Shown piece by piece: positions 46,645-55,760 of a stretch of DNA of 64,000 bases; positions within the stretch are counted from its first letter, which is position 1, and the number at the start of each line of letters is the position of its first letter. This DNA is from Evansella sp. AB-P1 (lineage in GTDB: Bacteria; Bacillota; Bacilli; Bacillales; Salisediminibacteriaceae), in assembly GCF_029688925.1 (NCBI RefSeq), contig NZ_JARUKY010000007.1, forward strand, positions 62,001 through 126,000. The letters are read 5' to 3'. Below the pieces are notes generated by a model. It had not been told where the DNA came from, did no database searches, and saw only the letters and a program-made list of their open reading frames with translations. A program made the position numbers and the translations under genes.

Positions 46645-47616
46645 TTAAAATTTTCGATCACCTATGTAATCTGCAATTTGATGAAGTGCTTTCTTCGGAC
46701 GAATGTCTGGTAATTCCTCTAATGCCATTCTCGCCTTTGACAAGTAACGATCAGCCATATCCTTAGAATATTGAATTGCTCCTGATTGTTTAATCAGTTC
46801 TATCGTTTTATTCATTTCTTCTTTTTCAATTACATTTTCATCTAAGTGATGAATAATTCTTGGTTTTAATACAGGATCATGCCACATTGCATATAGAGCA
46901 GGGAGAGTAACATTCCCTTGAATTAAATCACTACCAGCAGGCTTTCCTAACTCTTTTTCCGTTCCAACAAAATCAAGTATATCATCAGTAATTTGAAAAG
47001 CCATTCCTACATTATAACCATACCTCGCCAGTTGTTTTTCGTATGCTTTAGGAGCACCTGCAGCTAAAGCACCTAATTGACAACTGATTGCAATTAAAAG
47101 AGCTGTTTTTCTCTTTATTCTCCGAAAGTACATTCGCAGAGTTTGATTCCATTGATATTGATCTTTAATCTGTTCAACTTCACCAATACACATTTCAACC
47201 ATTGCATGTGATAGAATTCGATGTATTTCTGGATTATTATAATATGTTGCTATCTCTACAGCCTTCGCAAATATGTAATCACCTGTATACATGGCAACAC
47301 GATTGTCCCATTTTGATTTCACTGTTTTTTTCCCACGACGAAGTTCAGCATCATCTATAACATCATCATGAACGAGAGACCCCATATGTATCATTTCTAA
47401 TGAGATAGCAATATGTTTTATTCTCTCTATGTTATATTCTCCAAATTGCCCAGAAAGCAATACAAATACAGGACGAATCCTTTTCCCCCCCGCTTTTAAT
47501 AAATGCGAAGAAGCTTCCTGAAGAACTGGATGCTCAGCATCTATATTTTGTTCTATTTCTTTTTCAATTTTTCCGATATCTGATTTTAAATGCCAGTAAA
47601 TATCAGTCAGTTTCAT
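46645..47616 (-). CDS. hepT: Heptaprenyl diphosphate synthase component II
   Basis: Catalytic subunit that extends farnesyl diphosphate to the C35 chain of menaquinone-7. The 323-residue trans-isoprenyl synthase has GGKRIRPVFVLLSG, the first Asp-rich motif in LVHDDVIDDAELRRGKKT, and the second in ITDDILDFVGTEKELGKPAG. The ATG at 47616 follows AAGGTGGG; a longer reading upstream has no ribosome site. It is the last gene of the hep cluster and needs HepS to be active. Confidence 0.95.
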   Translation of the reverse strand: MKLTDIYWHLKSDIGKIEKEIEQNIDAEHPVLQEASSHLLKAGGKRIRPVFVLLSGQFGEYNIERIKHIAISLEMIHMGSLVHDDVIDDAELRRGKKTVKSKWDNRVAMYTGDYIFAKAVEIATYYNNPEIHRILSHAMVEMCIGEVEQIKDQYQWNQTLRMYFRRIKRKTALLIAISCQLGALAAGAPKAYEKQLARYGYNVGMAFQITDDILDFVGTEKELGKPAGSDLIQGNVTLPALYAMWHDPVLKPRIIHHLDENVIEKEEMNKTIELIKQSGAIQYSKDMADRYLSKARMALEELPDIRPKKALHQIADYIGDRKF

Positions 47617-47630
47617 AATCGCCCACCTTG

Positions 47631-48488
47631 CTATACAGAATGACAATGCCTAGTGGGCTGCCATATTTCTATTTTTTCAACTTTTTTAGGTAATAGTTCC
47701 ATCTTATATGCAAGATGAAAATATTCTTTTAAACCTTTAATATGACGTGCTGTTAAGTCATAATTTAACCCACTAAAATATTGATTCCAAAAGTTTTTTT
47801 TCCCACCGAATTGTTGCATGATAGATTGAATCATTTCTTGAAAATTATTTTCTATCGATTTTTCCTTACTCTTTTTGAACTCATAATATAAATATTCTAA
47901 TAGAACCGGTTCCATTTCACAAGCATCTTTTCGGATAGCAAATACTGCATACGTCATTGGATAGCCAGTGTAATATTCCCAAAGTGCTCCAAGGTCATAT
48001 TGATGAATCGTGGATTCTTTTGACCATGAAGTTGTAATAGCATCATCGCCTATTAAAAGACATGCATCATGTTCTGCCATCATTTTGCTATAATTCGGCT
48101 TCATCATTTCATAATTTACATCAAAATGAAAATACTCTTTTAATATAATACGAAGCAAATTTATAGATGTAGCTGAGCTTGTGGTTAATGCAATGGATTT
48201 TTTGTGTAACTGAGTAATAGGGACCTTAGAAAATAAAAAAATTGATCCGACTTCCTTAGGTGATGAGACAGAGAAATTAGGAAATATGACTAAATCATCA
48301 CTATGCTCCCCATAACTAAAAGATGAAATACCACCTACTTGTATATTTCCGTGAACGATTCCATTATTTAAATCGGATGGTACTTTAGGAACAAATCCAC
48401 ATCCTCTACTAATAAGACTTTCTCTATCTAAATAGTAAAAGAAAGGTAAAATATTTGTATAAGAAATCTCACCTATTACCAGACTCAC
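47631..48488 (-). CDS. mqnA: Chorismate dehydratase (futalosine pathway)
   Basis: First step of the futalosine route: it removes water from chorismate to give 3-enolpyruvoylbenzoate. The 285-residue periplasmic-binding-protein fold has IGEISYTNILPFFYYLD, GISSFSYGEHSDDLVIFPN, the conserved SIALTTSSATSINLLRIIL block and CLLIGDDAI. The start is GTG behind AAGGTGGGGGG, overlapping the ubiX end by 20 bases. It sits between ubiX and hepT where B. subtilis has no such gene. Confidence 0.9.
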   Translation of the reverse strand: MSLVIGEISYTNILPFFYYLDRESLISRGCGFVPKVPSDLNNGIVHGNIQVGGISSFSYGEHSDDLVIFPNFSVSSPKEVGSIFLFSKVPITQLHKKSIALTTSSATSINLLRIILKEYFHFDVNYEMMKPNYSKMMAEHDACLLIGDDAITTSWSKESTIHQYDLGALWEYYTGYPMTYAVFAIRKDACEMEPVLLEYLYYEFKKSKEKSIENNFQEMIQSIMQQFGGKKNFWNQYFSGLNYDLTARHIKGLKEYFHLAYKMELLPKKVEKIEIWQPTRHCHSV

Positions 48489-49089
48489 GATGATCCCCCC
48501 ACCTTTTAAACAAGTCATGCTCTATATCTAATTGGTCTAAGACTTTTCCAACGACAAAATTTATTACATCATCCATCGTAGCTGGTTTATGATAAAAACC
48601 GGGCATGGCAGGTACTATTTGAATTCCGAGGTCACTTAATCTCTTCATATTTTCTAAATGGATTGAATGAAGTGGTGTCTCTCTTGGGACAATAATTAGC
48701 CTTCTCTTTTCTTTTATCATTACATCTGCAGTTCTTTCAAGTAAATTAGAAGAAATACCGTGAGATATTTTCGCTAATGTTCCCATAGAGCATGGTATAA
48801 TAATCATTCCATCATTTTTAGCAGACCCGCTAGCTATTGGTGCAGAAAAATCTTGTTGTGTGTGGTAATGCAAATTATCAGAATGACCAAATAAATCTTT
48901 TAAACATTTATCTCTATCTTCCACGATACAATTTAGTTCATAATAAAAGACTTGCCATGCAGCTTCAGTTAAAAGAAGGTGTACACGATGCCCTTCCTCC
49001 AACAAGGTTTGTACAAAACGTACACCATAGATAGCACCGCTTGCACCAGTAATACCTACAGTTAAAACTTTTTTATTAACTACATCCAT
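48469..49089 (-). CDS. ubiX: UbiX-family flavin prenyltransferase
   Basis: It prenylates FMN to make the cofactor of UbiD-type decarboxylases. The 206 residues have the flavin loop VGITGASGAIYGVRFVQTLL, VHLLLTEAAWQVF, IIIPCSMGTLAKISHGISSN and RRLIIVPRETPLHSIHLENM. In the futalosine pathway it would serve the late UbiD-like decarboxylase, whose gene is not in the window. It overlaps mqnP by 10 bases and mqnA by 20 bases. Confidence 0.92.
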   Translation of the reverse strand: MDVVNKKVLTVGITGASGAIYGVRFVQTLLEEGHRVHLLLTEAAWQVFYYELNCIVEDRDKCLKDLFGHSDNLHYHTQQDFSAPIASGSAKNDGMIIIPCSMGTLAKISHGISSNLLERTADVMIKEKRRLIIVPRETPLHSIHLENMKRLSDLGIQIVPAMPGFYHKPATMDDVINFVVGKVLDQLDIEHDLFKRWGDHRESGNR

Positions 49090-49946
49090 AGAAGTAAATC
49101 TCCAATCGTAAATGCTAGCATAACCATACTAATGATACCATTCATAGTAAAAAAAGCTACATTTACCTTAGATAGATCATTTGGTGATATTAGTGAATGC
49201 TCATATACCATTATTGCTCCGACAATTAATACCCCAAATAAGAAAACCCAACTTAATGGTGTAATAAACGCTAAGCTTACCATTGCTAAAAAACTAATGA
49301 TATGGAATCCTCTTGCAATTAAAAGGGCCTTCGGAATACCGAAATAGCTTGGAATAGAGTAGAGCTTTACCGATTTATCGTAGTCCGTATCCTGTGTAGA
49401 ATAAATAATATCAAATCCTGCAGTCCACATTGCAACACTAATAAAAAGGGCAAATGCTTCTAGGGTAAGAGTTCCTGTTGCCCCAACCCAGCCTCCGAGA
49501 GGAGCTATTCCAATTGTAATACCAAGAAATACATGGCATAGCCACGTAAACCTCTTTGTATAAGAATAGAAAACCAGAAAGAACACGGCAATTGGCAACA
49601 AATAAACGGCAAGCATATTTAATTGATAGGCAGAGATAAATAATAGTGCAAATGATATAATAATAAATACTATTGTTTCTAATTTTGATATTAATCCAGC
49701 TGGTATTGCCCTTTCTGCTGTTCTCGGATTTCGCTTATCAATTTGTGCATCAATAAGGCGATTTAATGACATGGCAGCACTTCTTGCTCCAATCATGGCT
49801 AACGTAATCCAAATCCAATCTGAGATTGGAGGCCAACCTCCATTAATTAGTAAACTTCCTAATGCTGCTCCAAGAAAGGCAAATGGTAGTGCAAATATAG
49901 TATGTTCAAACTTGATCATTTCAAGTAATATTCTAAGTTTATTCAT
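49080..49946 (-). CDS. mqnP: UbiA-family prenyltransferase (MqnP, menaquinone)
   Basis: A 288-residue integral membrane protein with about eight or nine membrane segments. It carries the two Asp-rich motifs of UbiA enzymes: SLNRLIDAQIDKRNPRTAER and YSTQDTDYDKSVKLYSIP. It attaches the polyprenyl chain to the aromatic head group. Given mqnA and ubiX next to it, the futalosine-pathway form MqnP is more likely than MenA; this is inferred from context. Start ATG follows GCGAGGA. Confidence 0.88.
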   Translation of the reverse strand: MNKLRILLEMIKFEHTIFALPFAFLGAALGSLLINGGWPPISDWIWITLAMIGARSAAMSLNRLIDAQIDKRNPRTAERAIPAGLISKLETIVFIIISFALLFISAYQLNMLAVYLLPIAVFFLVFYSYTKRFTWLCHVFLGITIGIAPLGGWVGATGTLTLEAFALFISVAMWTAGFDIIYSTQDTDYDKSVKLYSIPSYFGIPKALLIARGFHIISFLAMVSLAFITPLSWVFLFGVLIVGAIMVYEHSLISPNDLSKVNVAFFTMNGIISMVMLAFTIGDLLLWM

Positions 49947-49987
49947 TATAAATCCTCGCTTATAATCACTGGGTCTTTTTTATTTTT

Positions 49988-50152
49988 GTCCTCTGATAAA
50001 TTTTATTGTTGTTTTTTTGCTGCTGGAAGCTCAAATTCTACCTAAGAGCAGCCCAAGCCGCACGAAGAAAATATGATAGCATTTTCGAGGAGTCTCGAAC
50101 CATCAGCAAAAATCAAATGTCTAATATAACAACATCCTCTTTTAACATAGCC
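49988..50152. mobile_element. MITE-like repeat (family A) copy 1
   Basis: About 165 bases between mqnP and menG. Read on the minus strand it starts GGCTATGTTAAAAGAGGATG and contains GACTCCTCGAAAATGCTATC. Its other end (GTCCTCTGATAAATTTTATT, GTTG on the plus strand) is an imperfect inverted repeat of the first. Flanks are both close to TTTTATTTT, a possible target duplication that now includes the menG stop. A related copy is at 61210-61431. Confidence 0.7.
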
Positions 50153-50159
50153 TTTTATT

Positions 50160-50870
50160 TTATGATTTTTTACTTGCAAAATGGGATGCAGCTACACCAC
50201 CTGAATATGATTTAAAACTAACTTCATCAAAGCCGGCTTGATAAAATAATTCCTTTAACTCATTTTTCGTTGGAAATGATTGTGTTGATTCCTGCAACCA
50301 TGAATATTCCTCATACCTTTTAGCAAATATCTTACCGAATAAAGGCATTATATATTTAAAATATAACCAGTACAACTGTTTAAAGCCTAATAAGGTGGGC
50401 TGTGATGTTTCTAAACATACGACTAATCCTCCAGGCTTAATAACTCGATTCATTTCTTTTAATGCAGTGAGGTAATCAGGTACATTTCGAAGACCAAAAC
50501 CAATTGTGACGTAATCAAAGGTATCGTCATCAAAGGGAAGCTCCATTGCATTACCATGAATAAGATCTATTTGCGACAGTTTCTTCTCCTTCACCTTTTT
50601 CTCACCAACAGAAAGCATATTTTTACTAAAATCTAATCCAAATACTTTTCCGTTTACTCCTACCGATTCCCCTAAAGCTATTGTCCAATCGGCTGTTCCA
50701 CAACAAACATCCAATGCAATGGAACCTTCCTTCACATTCATTCGCTTCATTGTATCTTTTCTCCATGACAAATGACGTTGAAAGCTAATAATGGAGTTCA
50801 TTTTATCATAATTATCATATATTGATTCAAACACTTGATGTACACGTTCTTCTTTTGATTGTTGTGCCAT
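50160..50870 (-). CDS. menG: Demethylmenaquinone methyltransferase
   Basis: It methylates demethylmenaquinone with SAM in the last step of menaquinone synthesis. The 236 residues include [20 protein letters not shown], the SAM loop [50 protein letters not shown] and [13 protein letters not shown]. It follows hepS by 4 bases, as in the B. subtilis hepS-menG-hepT operon. Confidence 0.95.
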   Translation of the reverse strand: MAQQSKEERVHQVFESIYDNYDKMNSIISFQRHLSWRKDTMKRMNVKEGSIALDVCCGTADWTIALGESVGVNGKVFGLDFSKNMLSVGEKKVKEKKLSQIDLIHGNAMELPFDDDTFDYVTIGFGLRNVPDYLTALKEMNRVIKPGGLVVCLETSQPTLLGFKQLYWLYFKYIMPLFGKIFAKRYEEYSWLQESTQSFPTKNELKELFYQAGFDEVSFKSYSGGVAASHFASKKS

Positions 50871-50874
50871 AATC

Positions 50875-51693
50875 TTATCCTTCCTCCATTACCCTTTGTT
50901 CATCATAATGATTCTCTTGAAGTAGACTATCAATTCGCGTAAGGAAATATGAATTTAGCCCTTTCCGATCACGTGATAAGCTTAAGAGCTTTTGTCTAGA
51001 TGCTTCAATATACTGGCCGAACTGTTGAACTAAACGTTCCTCTTGATTGAAAGAATGCTTAGTTGATTCCATTTTTCGTAAAAGATAATCTGATATCGAT
51101 CCTTTTATCCCTGAATGAATCCATAAGAAGCGTTCTTTTAATAAACGTTTGTAAAAGAAAAATTCATCGACTATTTCTTTCCATTCAGTTAATTGAAAAA
51201 GGTCGGCTATATTTCGAAGAAGTATTGAGTCAATTACTTTAATATCATGAATAAAAGAATCTTCTTTAGCCTCTTGTCCAATATACACATTCATTTTGGA
51301 TTCATTTATTTCCTGAATAGATTTAGCCAAAACACGCATTAACGAAACGTCATTTACAGTTGACAGAATAAAATAATACAAGCTACTGTAATAATCTCCT
51401 GCCAACACTGTTAATTGGCGCTTTTTTTTCAAAGTATCATTTTCTAAATTGTTAACAGTTACTAGTTCATGAGTATCTAATGCAGCTTGTACGAGAGTCG
51501 TTGTTACTATACAGTGGCTTATGTAGGAAGAATCCAATGTTTTATCTTTTAACATTAAGTATAAGAAAGTGGCTTGATCTTCATCAATTAACGGATCTTC
51601 TAAATATTTTTGTAAGTATGAATGTTTTACTTCCGAAAAAAAACTTTCAATAATACTATTTAATTCATCGTTGTAATAATAATCAGTTGCCAT
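50875..51693 (-). CDS. hepS: Heptaprenyl diphosphate synthase component I
   Basis: Non-catalytic partner of HepT. A 272-residue, mostly helical soluble protein, with segments [40 protein letters not shown] (a conserved element of the family) and a helical C-terminus. Place at the head of the cluster before menG agrees. Start ATG follows TGGGGGATC. A weak -35 and an extended -10 lie upstream at about 51763. Confidence 0.9.
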   Translation of the reverse strand: MATDYYYNDELNSIIESFFSEVKHSYLQKYLEDPLIDEDQATFLYLMLKDKTLDSSYISHCIVTTTLVQAALDTHELVTVNNLENDTLKKKRQLTVLAGDYYSSLYYFILSTVNDVSLMRVLAKSIQEINESKMNVYIGQEAKEDSFIHDIKVIDSILLRNIADLFQLTEWKEIVDEFFFYKRLLKERFLWIHSGIKGSISDYLLRKMESTKHSFNQEERLVQQFGQYIEASRQKLLSLSRDRKGLNSYFLTRIDSLLQENHYDEQRVMEEG

Positions 51694-51762
51694 TCATAGA
51701 TCCCCCAACACTTAATTCTCGTCTCATCATAACATAAAAATTAAACAAAATAACACATTATT

Positions 51763-51791
51763 AGTATACCACAATTGATGATAAGGATAAA
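51763..51791 (-). promoter_or_regulatory. Candidate promoter for the hepS-menG-mqnP-ubiX-mqnA-hepT cluster
   Basis: Minus strand TGGTATACT is an extended -10 (TATACT at 51768-51763), with TTATCC 17 bases upstream as a weak -35. It lies 70 bases before the hepS ATG. Confidence 0.5.
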
Positions 51792-51859
51792 TTTCGTTTA
51801 CTTTTTCATCCTAATAGTAATAAACAAGGAAAACCTATTTATGCCCAAATTTATCTTCA

Positions 51860-52025
51860 CTTTCCGCGGGCAACGACTTAGCTTCACACTTCGCACACTG
51901 TGCAGAAGTGCGGGATCTTCACCTGTTGCTGTTCTGTTCCCACAGGAGTCTCATGGGATTACAATTATTTGCATCCTCCAAGGTACAATTTTCACTTGTA
52001 TGAAGGTCTATCCTACATTTAGAAA
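51860..52025. repeat. Dispersed repeat (family B related)
   Basis: In the 372-base gap between hepS and mtrB. It contains TTCCCACAGGAGTCTCATGG, similar to 3240-3260, and ends CAAGGTACAATTTTCACTTG, TATGAAGGTCTATCCTACAT, similar to the right ends at 27.9, 31.2 and 44.9 kb. A short internal inverted repeat CTTCGCACA/TGTGCAGAAG is present. No gene is seen; open frames here arise from the repeat. Confidence 0.6.
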
Positions 52026-52038
52026 GCTTCAAAAATGA

Positions 52039-52071
52039 CAAAAATAAAAGCGGGATAATCCGCTTTTATTT
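52039..52071. terminator. Terminator after mtrB
   Basis: AAAATAAAAGCGG, loop ATAAT, CCGCTTTTATTTT: a perfect 13-base inverted repeat overlapping the mtrB stop, with T runs on both strands. Confidence 0.88.
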
Positions 52072-52284
52072 TTCGTTATCCATTTCACCATGGGCGGTTT
52101 GAATCGTTGCTTTTCCACGTATCTTAATAGCAGAAGTATGCTCTGTAAATTGAGCTATCATCATTTCATTTTTATCTAATTTTTCTGAATGATGAAATCG
52201 TGTGTCAGATCCACGGGTTAGGCCAATTACATTTACTCCGTCCTCTTTTGCTTTAATAACAATATAATCATTTGTTTGAGACAT
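52066..52284 (-). CDS. mtrB: trp RNA-binding attenuation protein TRAP
   Basis: A 72-residue protein that forms an 11-subunit ring. When loaded with tryptophan it wraps GAG/UAG repeats in trp leader RNA and causes termination. It closely resembles B. subtilis Mtr[41 protein letters not shown] with the RNA-contacting Lys residues, and [20 protein letters not shown] including the Thr and Gly residues of the tryptophan pocket. Its target lies in this window at 41955-42028. It is downstream of folE, as in the mtrAB operon. Confidence 0.96.
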   Translation of the reverse strand: MSQTNDYIVIKAKEDGVNVIGLTRGSDTRFHHSEKLDKNEMMIAQFTEHTSAIKIRGKATIQTAHGEMDNEK

Positions 52285-52345
52285 ATAAGTGCTCCCCTCT
52301 ATACCATTATCATTTTATTTGGAAGTTTAATGTTACACTTAATGC

Positions 52346-52912
52346 TTAGCCTTTAATTAGCGTGAGAACTTCCGATCTAGCAGCAGCGTTATTTTCGAAT
52401 GCTCCTCTAACAGCTGATGTGACTGTTTGAGAACCTGGTTTTTTTACACCACGCATTGTCATGCACATATGCTCAGCTTCGACTACGACAATTACTCCTA
52501 AAGGTTCTAGTGTTTCAACGATTGCATCAGCAATAGTTGACGTAATTCTCTCTTGTAGTTGTGGACGTCTCGTTACTGCTTCTACTGCTCTTGCAAGCTT
52601 ACTCAACCCCGTTACCTTGCCGCCCCTAGGAATATAGCCTATGTGAGCTTTACCAAAGAATGGTACTAGGTGGTGTTCACACATTGAATAAAAAGGAATA
52701 TCTTTTACTAACACTAATTCTTCATGATCTTCTCCAAAAACAGTCATAAAATGTTCTTTTGGATCTTGGTTGAGTCCCTGAAAAACTTCTTCATACATCC
52801 TTGCAACTCGTTTTGGTGTATCTAATAACCCTTCTCGGTTAGGATCTTCTCCTATTGCTTCTAGAATCATTGTAACTGCTTGCTCAATTTTTTTATGATC
52901 AACATTACTCAT
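52346..52912 (-). CDS. folE: GTP cyclohydrolase I
   Basis: First step of folate synthesis, turning GTP into dihydroneopterin triphosphate (mtrA in B. subtilis). The 188 residues have the zinc ligands in [20 protein letters not shown] and the distal Cys in [18 protein letters not shown], plus [20 protein letters not shown] and [12 protein letters not shown]. Located 61 bases upstream of mtrB and transcribed with it. Confidence 0.96.
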   Translation of the reverse strand: MSNVDHKKIEQAVTMILEAIGEDPNREGLLDTPKRVARMYEEVFQGLNQDPKEHFMTVFGEDHEELVLVKDIPFYSMCEHHLVPFFGKAHIGYIPRGGKVTGLSKLARAVEAVTRRPQLQERITSTIADAIVETLEPLGVIVVVEAEHMCMTMRGVKKPGSQTVTSAVRGAFENNAAARSEVLTLIKG

Positions 52913-52957
52913 TTAACACGCCCCCTAAGACTTGACAATGCAAAATAATTCGTTAAA

Positions 52958-52987
52958 ATTCTAGCATATTTGAAATTATTATTACAA
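52958..52987 (-). promoter_or_regulatory. Candidate promoter for folE-mtrB
   Basis: Minus strand TTGTAA (52987-52982), 18-base spacer, TAGAAT (52963-52958), 45 bases before the folE start. The remaining DNA from 52990 to 53250 is A/T-rich and shows nothing I can name. Confidence 0.5.
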
Positions 52988-53256
52988 GTAGCTATTGTAA
53001 TAGATCACGATCCCTCTATTCCAAAGATGATAATTAAAAAGGGATAGAGAGTATTCTGTGAAAATTATTGCTCTTTTATTTCTCCATTGAAACAAATTGT
53101 AGATTATTCTTTATGTATTGTTTGTAGTTCTTGCTTTATTTGTAGGAATTCTCGCACCATACGAAAAATTAACTTTCTACTAAAACAAAAGCATCGACTA
53201 ACACCAACTAAAATTAGATACATGAAAAAAGCTTATAATTAGTCATGTTAGAAAAA

Positions 53257-53283
53257 AGAAGAACCACATGCGTGGTCCTTCTT
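53257..53283 (-). terminator. Terminator after hbs
   Basis: Inverted repeat GAAGGACCAC.GCAT.GTGGTTCTTC on the minus strand followed by TTTTTTC. The plus strand also has a T run after it. Confidence 0.85.
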
Positions 53284-53312
53284 TTTATTTCAATCAGCCC
53301 TGTATGTATCGT

Positions 53313-53585
53313 TTATTTAACTGCATCTTTAAGGGCTTTACCAGGTTTGAAAGCTGGTACATTACTTGCTGGGATTTCGATTTCCTCTCCTGTTTGTGGG
53401 TTACGACCTTTACGGGCAGCACGTTCACGAACCTCAAAGTTACCGAAACCAATCAATTGTACTTTTTCTCCTTCTTGAAGAGAACCAGTGATGACGTCAA
53501 AGACTGCATCTACGGCACTAGTAGCATCCTTCTTAGAAAGATCTGTTTTCTCAGCAACCGCATTGATAAGTTCTGTCTTATTCAT
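53313..53585 (-). CDS. hbs: HU-type DNA-binding protein HBsu
   Basis: A small basic histone-like protein that bends and compacts the nucleoid. The 90 residues start [20 protein letters not shown] and contain the family signature [20 protein letters not shown] followed by the DNA-binding beta arms ending [13 protein letters not shown]. The ATG at 53585 follows GGAGGAGGTG; the GTG three codons earlier is part of the ribosome site. It has its own promoter and a leader with a hairpin. Confidence 0.97.
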   Translation of the reverse strand: MNKTELINAVAEKTDLSKKDATSAVDAVFDVITGSLQEGEKVQLIGFGNFEVRERAARKGRNPQTGEEIEIPASNVPAFKPGKALKDAVK

Positions 53586-53654
53586 ACCATTCACCTCCTC
53601 CCATAAATTACAAGCCTCTTATTTCTTTTGTTTCACATTCATCAGCTTTTTATA

Positions 53655-53685
53655 CTTGTATCCCTTGAATTCATGGGATAACAAG
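53655..53685 (-). promoter_or_regulatory. Hairpin in the hbs 5' leader
   Basis: Minus strand CTTGTTATCCC, loop, GGGATACAAG: a 10-11 base inverted repeat lying between the hbs promoter and its ribosome site. It is not followed by a T run, so it is not a simple terminator. It could stabilise the mRNA or bind a regulator. Confidence 0.55.
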
Positions 53686-53689
53686 GCTA

Positions 53690-53718
53690 ATCTTAAACGA
53701 TACAAGCAAATAATTCAA
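53690..53718 (-). promoter_or_regulatory. Promoter for hbs
   Basis: Minus strand TTGAAT (53718-53713), 17-base spacer, TAAGAT (53695-53690), about 105 bases before the hbs ATG. Confidence 0.7.
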
Positions 53719-53916
53719 CAATTTTTGCGTAATTGTTACTATTTTTATGACTTTTTCACTTTTATTGCCAATAAATCACGCTTTCAAAACCATTTAATTC
53801 CATTTTTTGATGCCTTTTTTGATTAGGTTAAAGTCTCTTTTCCTTAGTAAGACAAGAAATAAACCATCATTCTACATTCTCACATACTTATTTGAATCGA
53901 TTTCAAAAGAAAAATA

Positions 53917-53936
53917 ACCCTCCAATTGGAGAGTTA
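53917..53936 (-). terminator. Terminator at the end of spoIVA
   Basis: AACTCTCC.AATT.GGAGGGTT inverted repeat on the minus strand followed by ATTTTTC; it begins within the last codons of spoIVA. Confidence 0.8.
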
Positions 53937-55412
53937 TAGAATAATGGCGATTAGTCCGCCAGATCCTTCATTTATGATTCTTTCTAATGTTTCTTTTAAT
54001 TTGTACCTTGCGTTTTCAGGCATTAGTGATAACTTAGCTGAGATCCCCTCTCTAACGATAGAGTTAAGCGATCTTCCAAAGATATCAGAATTCCAAATAG
54101 ATAATGGATTTTCTTCAAAGTCCTGCATGAGGTAACGAACAAGCTCCTCGCTTTGTTTTTCTGTACCGATAATAGGAGCAAATTCAGATTCAACATCTAC
54201 CTTAATCATATGAATGGACGGAGCAACTGCTTTTAAACGTACTCCAAATCTTGAACCTTGTCTAATTATTTCTGGTTCATCCAAGCTCATATCTTCAATA
54301 GATGGAGCAGCAATACCATATCCTGTTTGTCTTACCATTTTTAATGCATCTGACACTTGATCATACTCAGCTTTCGCAATAGCAAAATCTTGCATGAGTT
54401 CTAATAGATGGTCTTTTCCTCTAATTTCAACACCTACAACCTCTTTTAAAATCTGATCGTATAGATCATCAGGTGCATGTAAATCAATTTCTGCTACTCC
54501 TTGCCCCATTTCAATTCCAGCTAACCTTGCTTGCTCAATAAATTCATACTCATAGAAATGACCCACAACACGATCTACGTCTCTTAAACGCTTTATATCT
54601 TTTACAGTGTCTCTTACAGCAACTTCATAATTCTCTCTTAACCAATGATCTTCTTTTAGTACCATGACCCAGCTAGGGAGGTTTACATTCACTTCATGAA
54701 CAGGGAACTCAAATAAAACCTCTTTCATGACAAGATTTATTTCCTGCTCACCCATCCCTTCAATATTCATTGCTACCGCTGGAACATCATGTCTCTCCTG
54801 TATCTCTTGGCGTAGCTGTTCCGTTTCAGGATGCTGTGGATGAACACTATTAACAATTACTATAAACGGCTTCCCAACCTCTTTTAATTCTTCAATAACT
54901 CTTTCTTCAGACTCTACATAATCTTGTCTATCTATTTCACCAATAGACCCATCTGTCGTCACCACTACCCCTAATGTCGAGTGTTCTTGAATAACTTTCC
55001 TAGTTCCTATTTCTGCAGCTTCATGGAATGGAATTGGATCTTCATACCAAGGTGTATTAATCATTCGAGGGCCATTTTCATCCTCATACCCCCTAGCACC
55101 AGGTACTGCATAACCAACACTGTCTACAACACGGACATTTACATCTAATCCATCATCTACATGAATTGTTACAGCTTGGTTAGGTACAAATTTAGGCTCT
55201 GTTGTCATGATTTGTTTACCAGCTGCACTCTGAGGTAATTCATCCTGTGCTCTTGCTCGATCAGCTTCATTTTCAATATTAGGAATAACTGCTAGCTCCA
55301 TGAATTTCTTAATAAAAGTCGATTTACCTGTGCGAACTGAACCAACAACCCCTAAGTAAATGTCACCACCAGTTCGTTCTGCAATATCTTTAAAAATATC
55401 AAACTTCTCCAC
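53934..55412 (-). CDS. spoIVA: Stage IV sporulation protein A, coat ATPase
   Basis: An ATPase that polymerises on the forespore surface and forms the base layer of the spore coat. The 492 residues begin with a TRAFAC-type P-loop (VVGSVRTGKSTFIKKFMEL), followed by TTDGSIGEIDRQDYVESEER and the VNSVHPQHPETE region. The rest is the long middle and C-terminal domains needed for coat assembly. Length equals B. subtilis SpoIVA. The start is GTG behind GGGAGGGG. A sigma-E-like promoter precedes it. Confidence 0.97.
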   Translation of the reverse strand: MEKFDIFKDIAERTGGDIYLGVVGSVRTGKSTFIKKFMELAVIPNIENEADRARAQDELPQSAAGKQIMTTEPKFVPNQAVTIHVDDGLDVNVRVVDSVGYAVPGARGYEDENGPRMINTPWYEDPIPFHEAAEIGTRKVIQEHSTLGVVVTTDGSIGEIDRQDYVESEERVIEELKEVGKPFIVIVNSVHPQHPETEQLRQEIQERHDVPAVAMNIEGMGEQEINLVMKEVLFEFPVHEVNVNLPSWVMVLKEDHWLRENYEVAVRDTVKDIKRLRDVDRVVGHFYEYEFIEQARLAGIEMGQGVAEIDLHAPDDLYDQILKEVVGVEIRGKDHLLELMQDFAIAKAEYDQVSDALKMVRQTGYGIAAPSIEDMSLDEPEIIRQGSRFGVRLKAVAPSIHMIKVDVESEFAPIIGTEKQSEELVRYLMQDFEENPLSIWNSDIFGRSLNSIVREGISAKLSLMPENARYKLKETLERIINEGSGGLIAIIL

Positions 55413-55486
55413 AAAATCCCCTCCCGATCAATTTCAAAATAGATTATCCAAAGCAACCTTGTACGCTACAATAGAAAGACAGTATA

Positions 55487-55514
55487 TATTTATGATGTTG
55501 TCCATCAAATATGA
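55487..55514 (-). promoter_or_regulatory. Sigma-E-like promoter for spoIVA
   Basis: Minus strand TCATATT (55514-55508), then CATAAATA (55494-55487), with 15 bases between the ATA of the -35 and the -10. This resembles the mother-cell sigma-E pattern expected for spoIVA. The rest of the 348-base gap to yphF holds only a terminator. Confidence 0.55.
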
Positions 55515-55682
55515 CAAGATATCAAAATTAGACTTTTATTTGATGTAAATTTGTCCTATTTAAAAGCTAGTTTTCCATAAAATACAGATTACTAGTTGTT
55601 GTTATAGTTACCACATCCTATATTAGATTTATTACTACTACACTTATTTGAAGGGAAAAAAATTTTCTATTTCATGAAAAAA

Positions 55683-55719
55683 GCCTCCCTTTCTCTTGTA
55701 TGTATATGAGAAGGGAGGC
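55683..55719 (-). terminator. Terminator after yphF
   Basis: Minus strand GCCTCCCTTCTC pairs with GAGAAAGGGAGGC, followed by TTTTTTC. Confidence 0.88.
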
Positions 55720-55760
55720 AAATTAGAACATTACTTATATTTTTTTCTGTTATTCATCTG

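Noticed and set aside
51775-52038. Plus-strand 87-codon frame upstream of mtrB
   Set aside because: It falls in a dispersed repeat and has no ribosome site; codon content is unlike neighbours.
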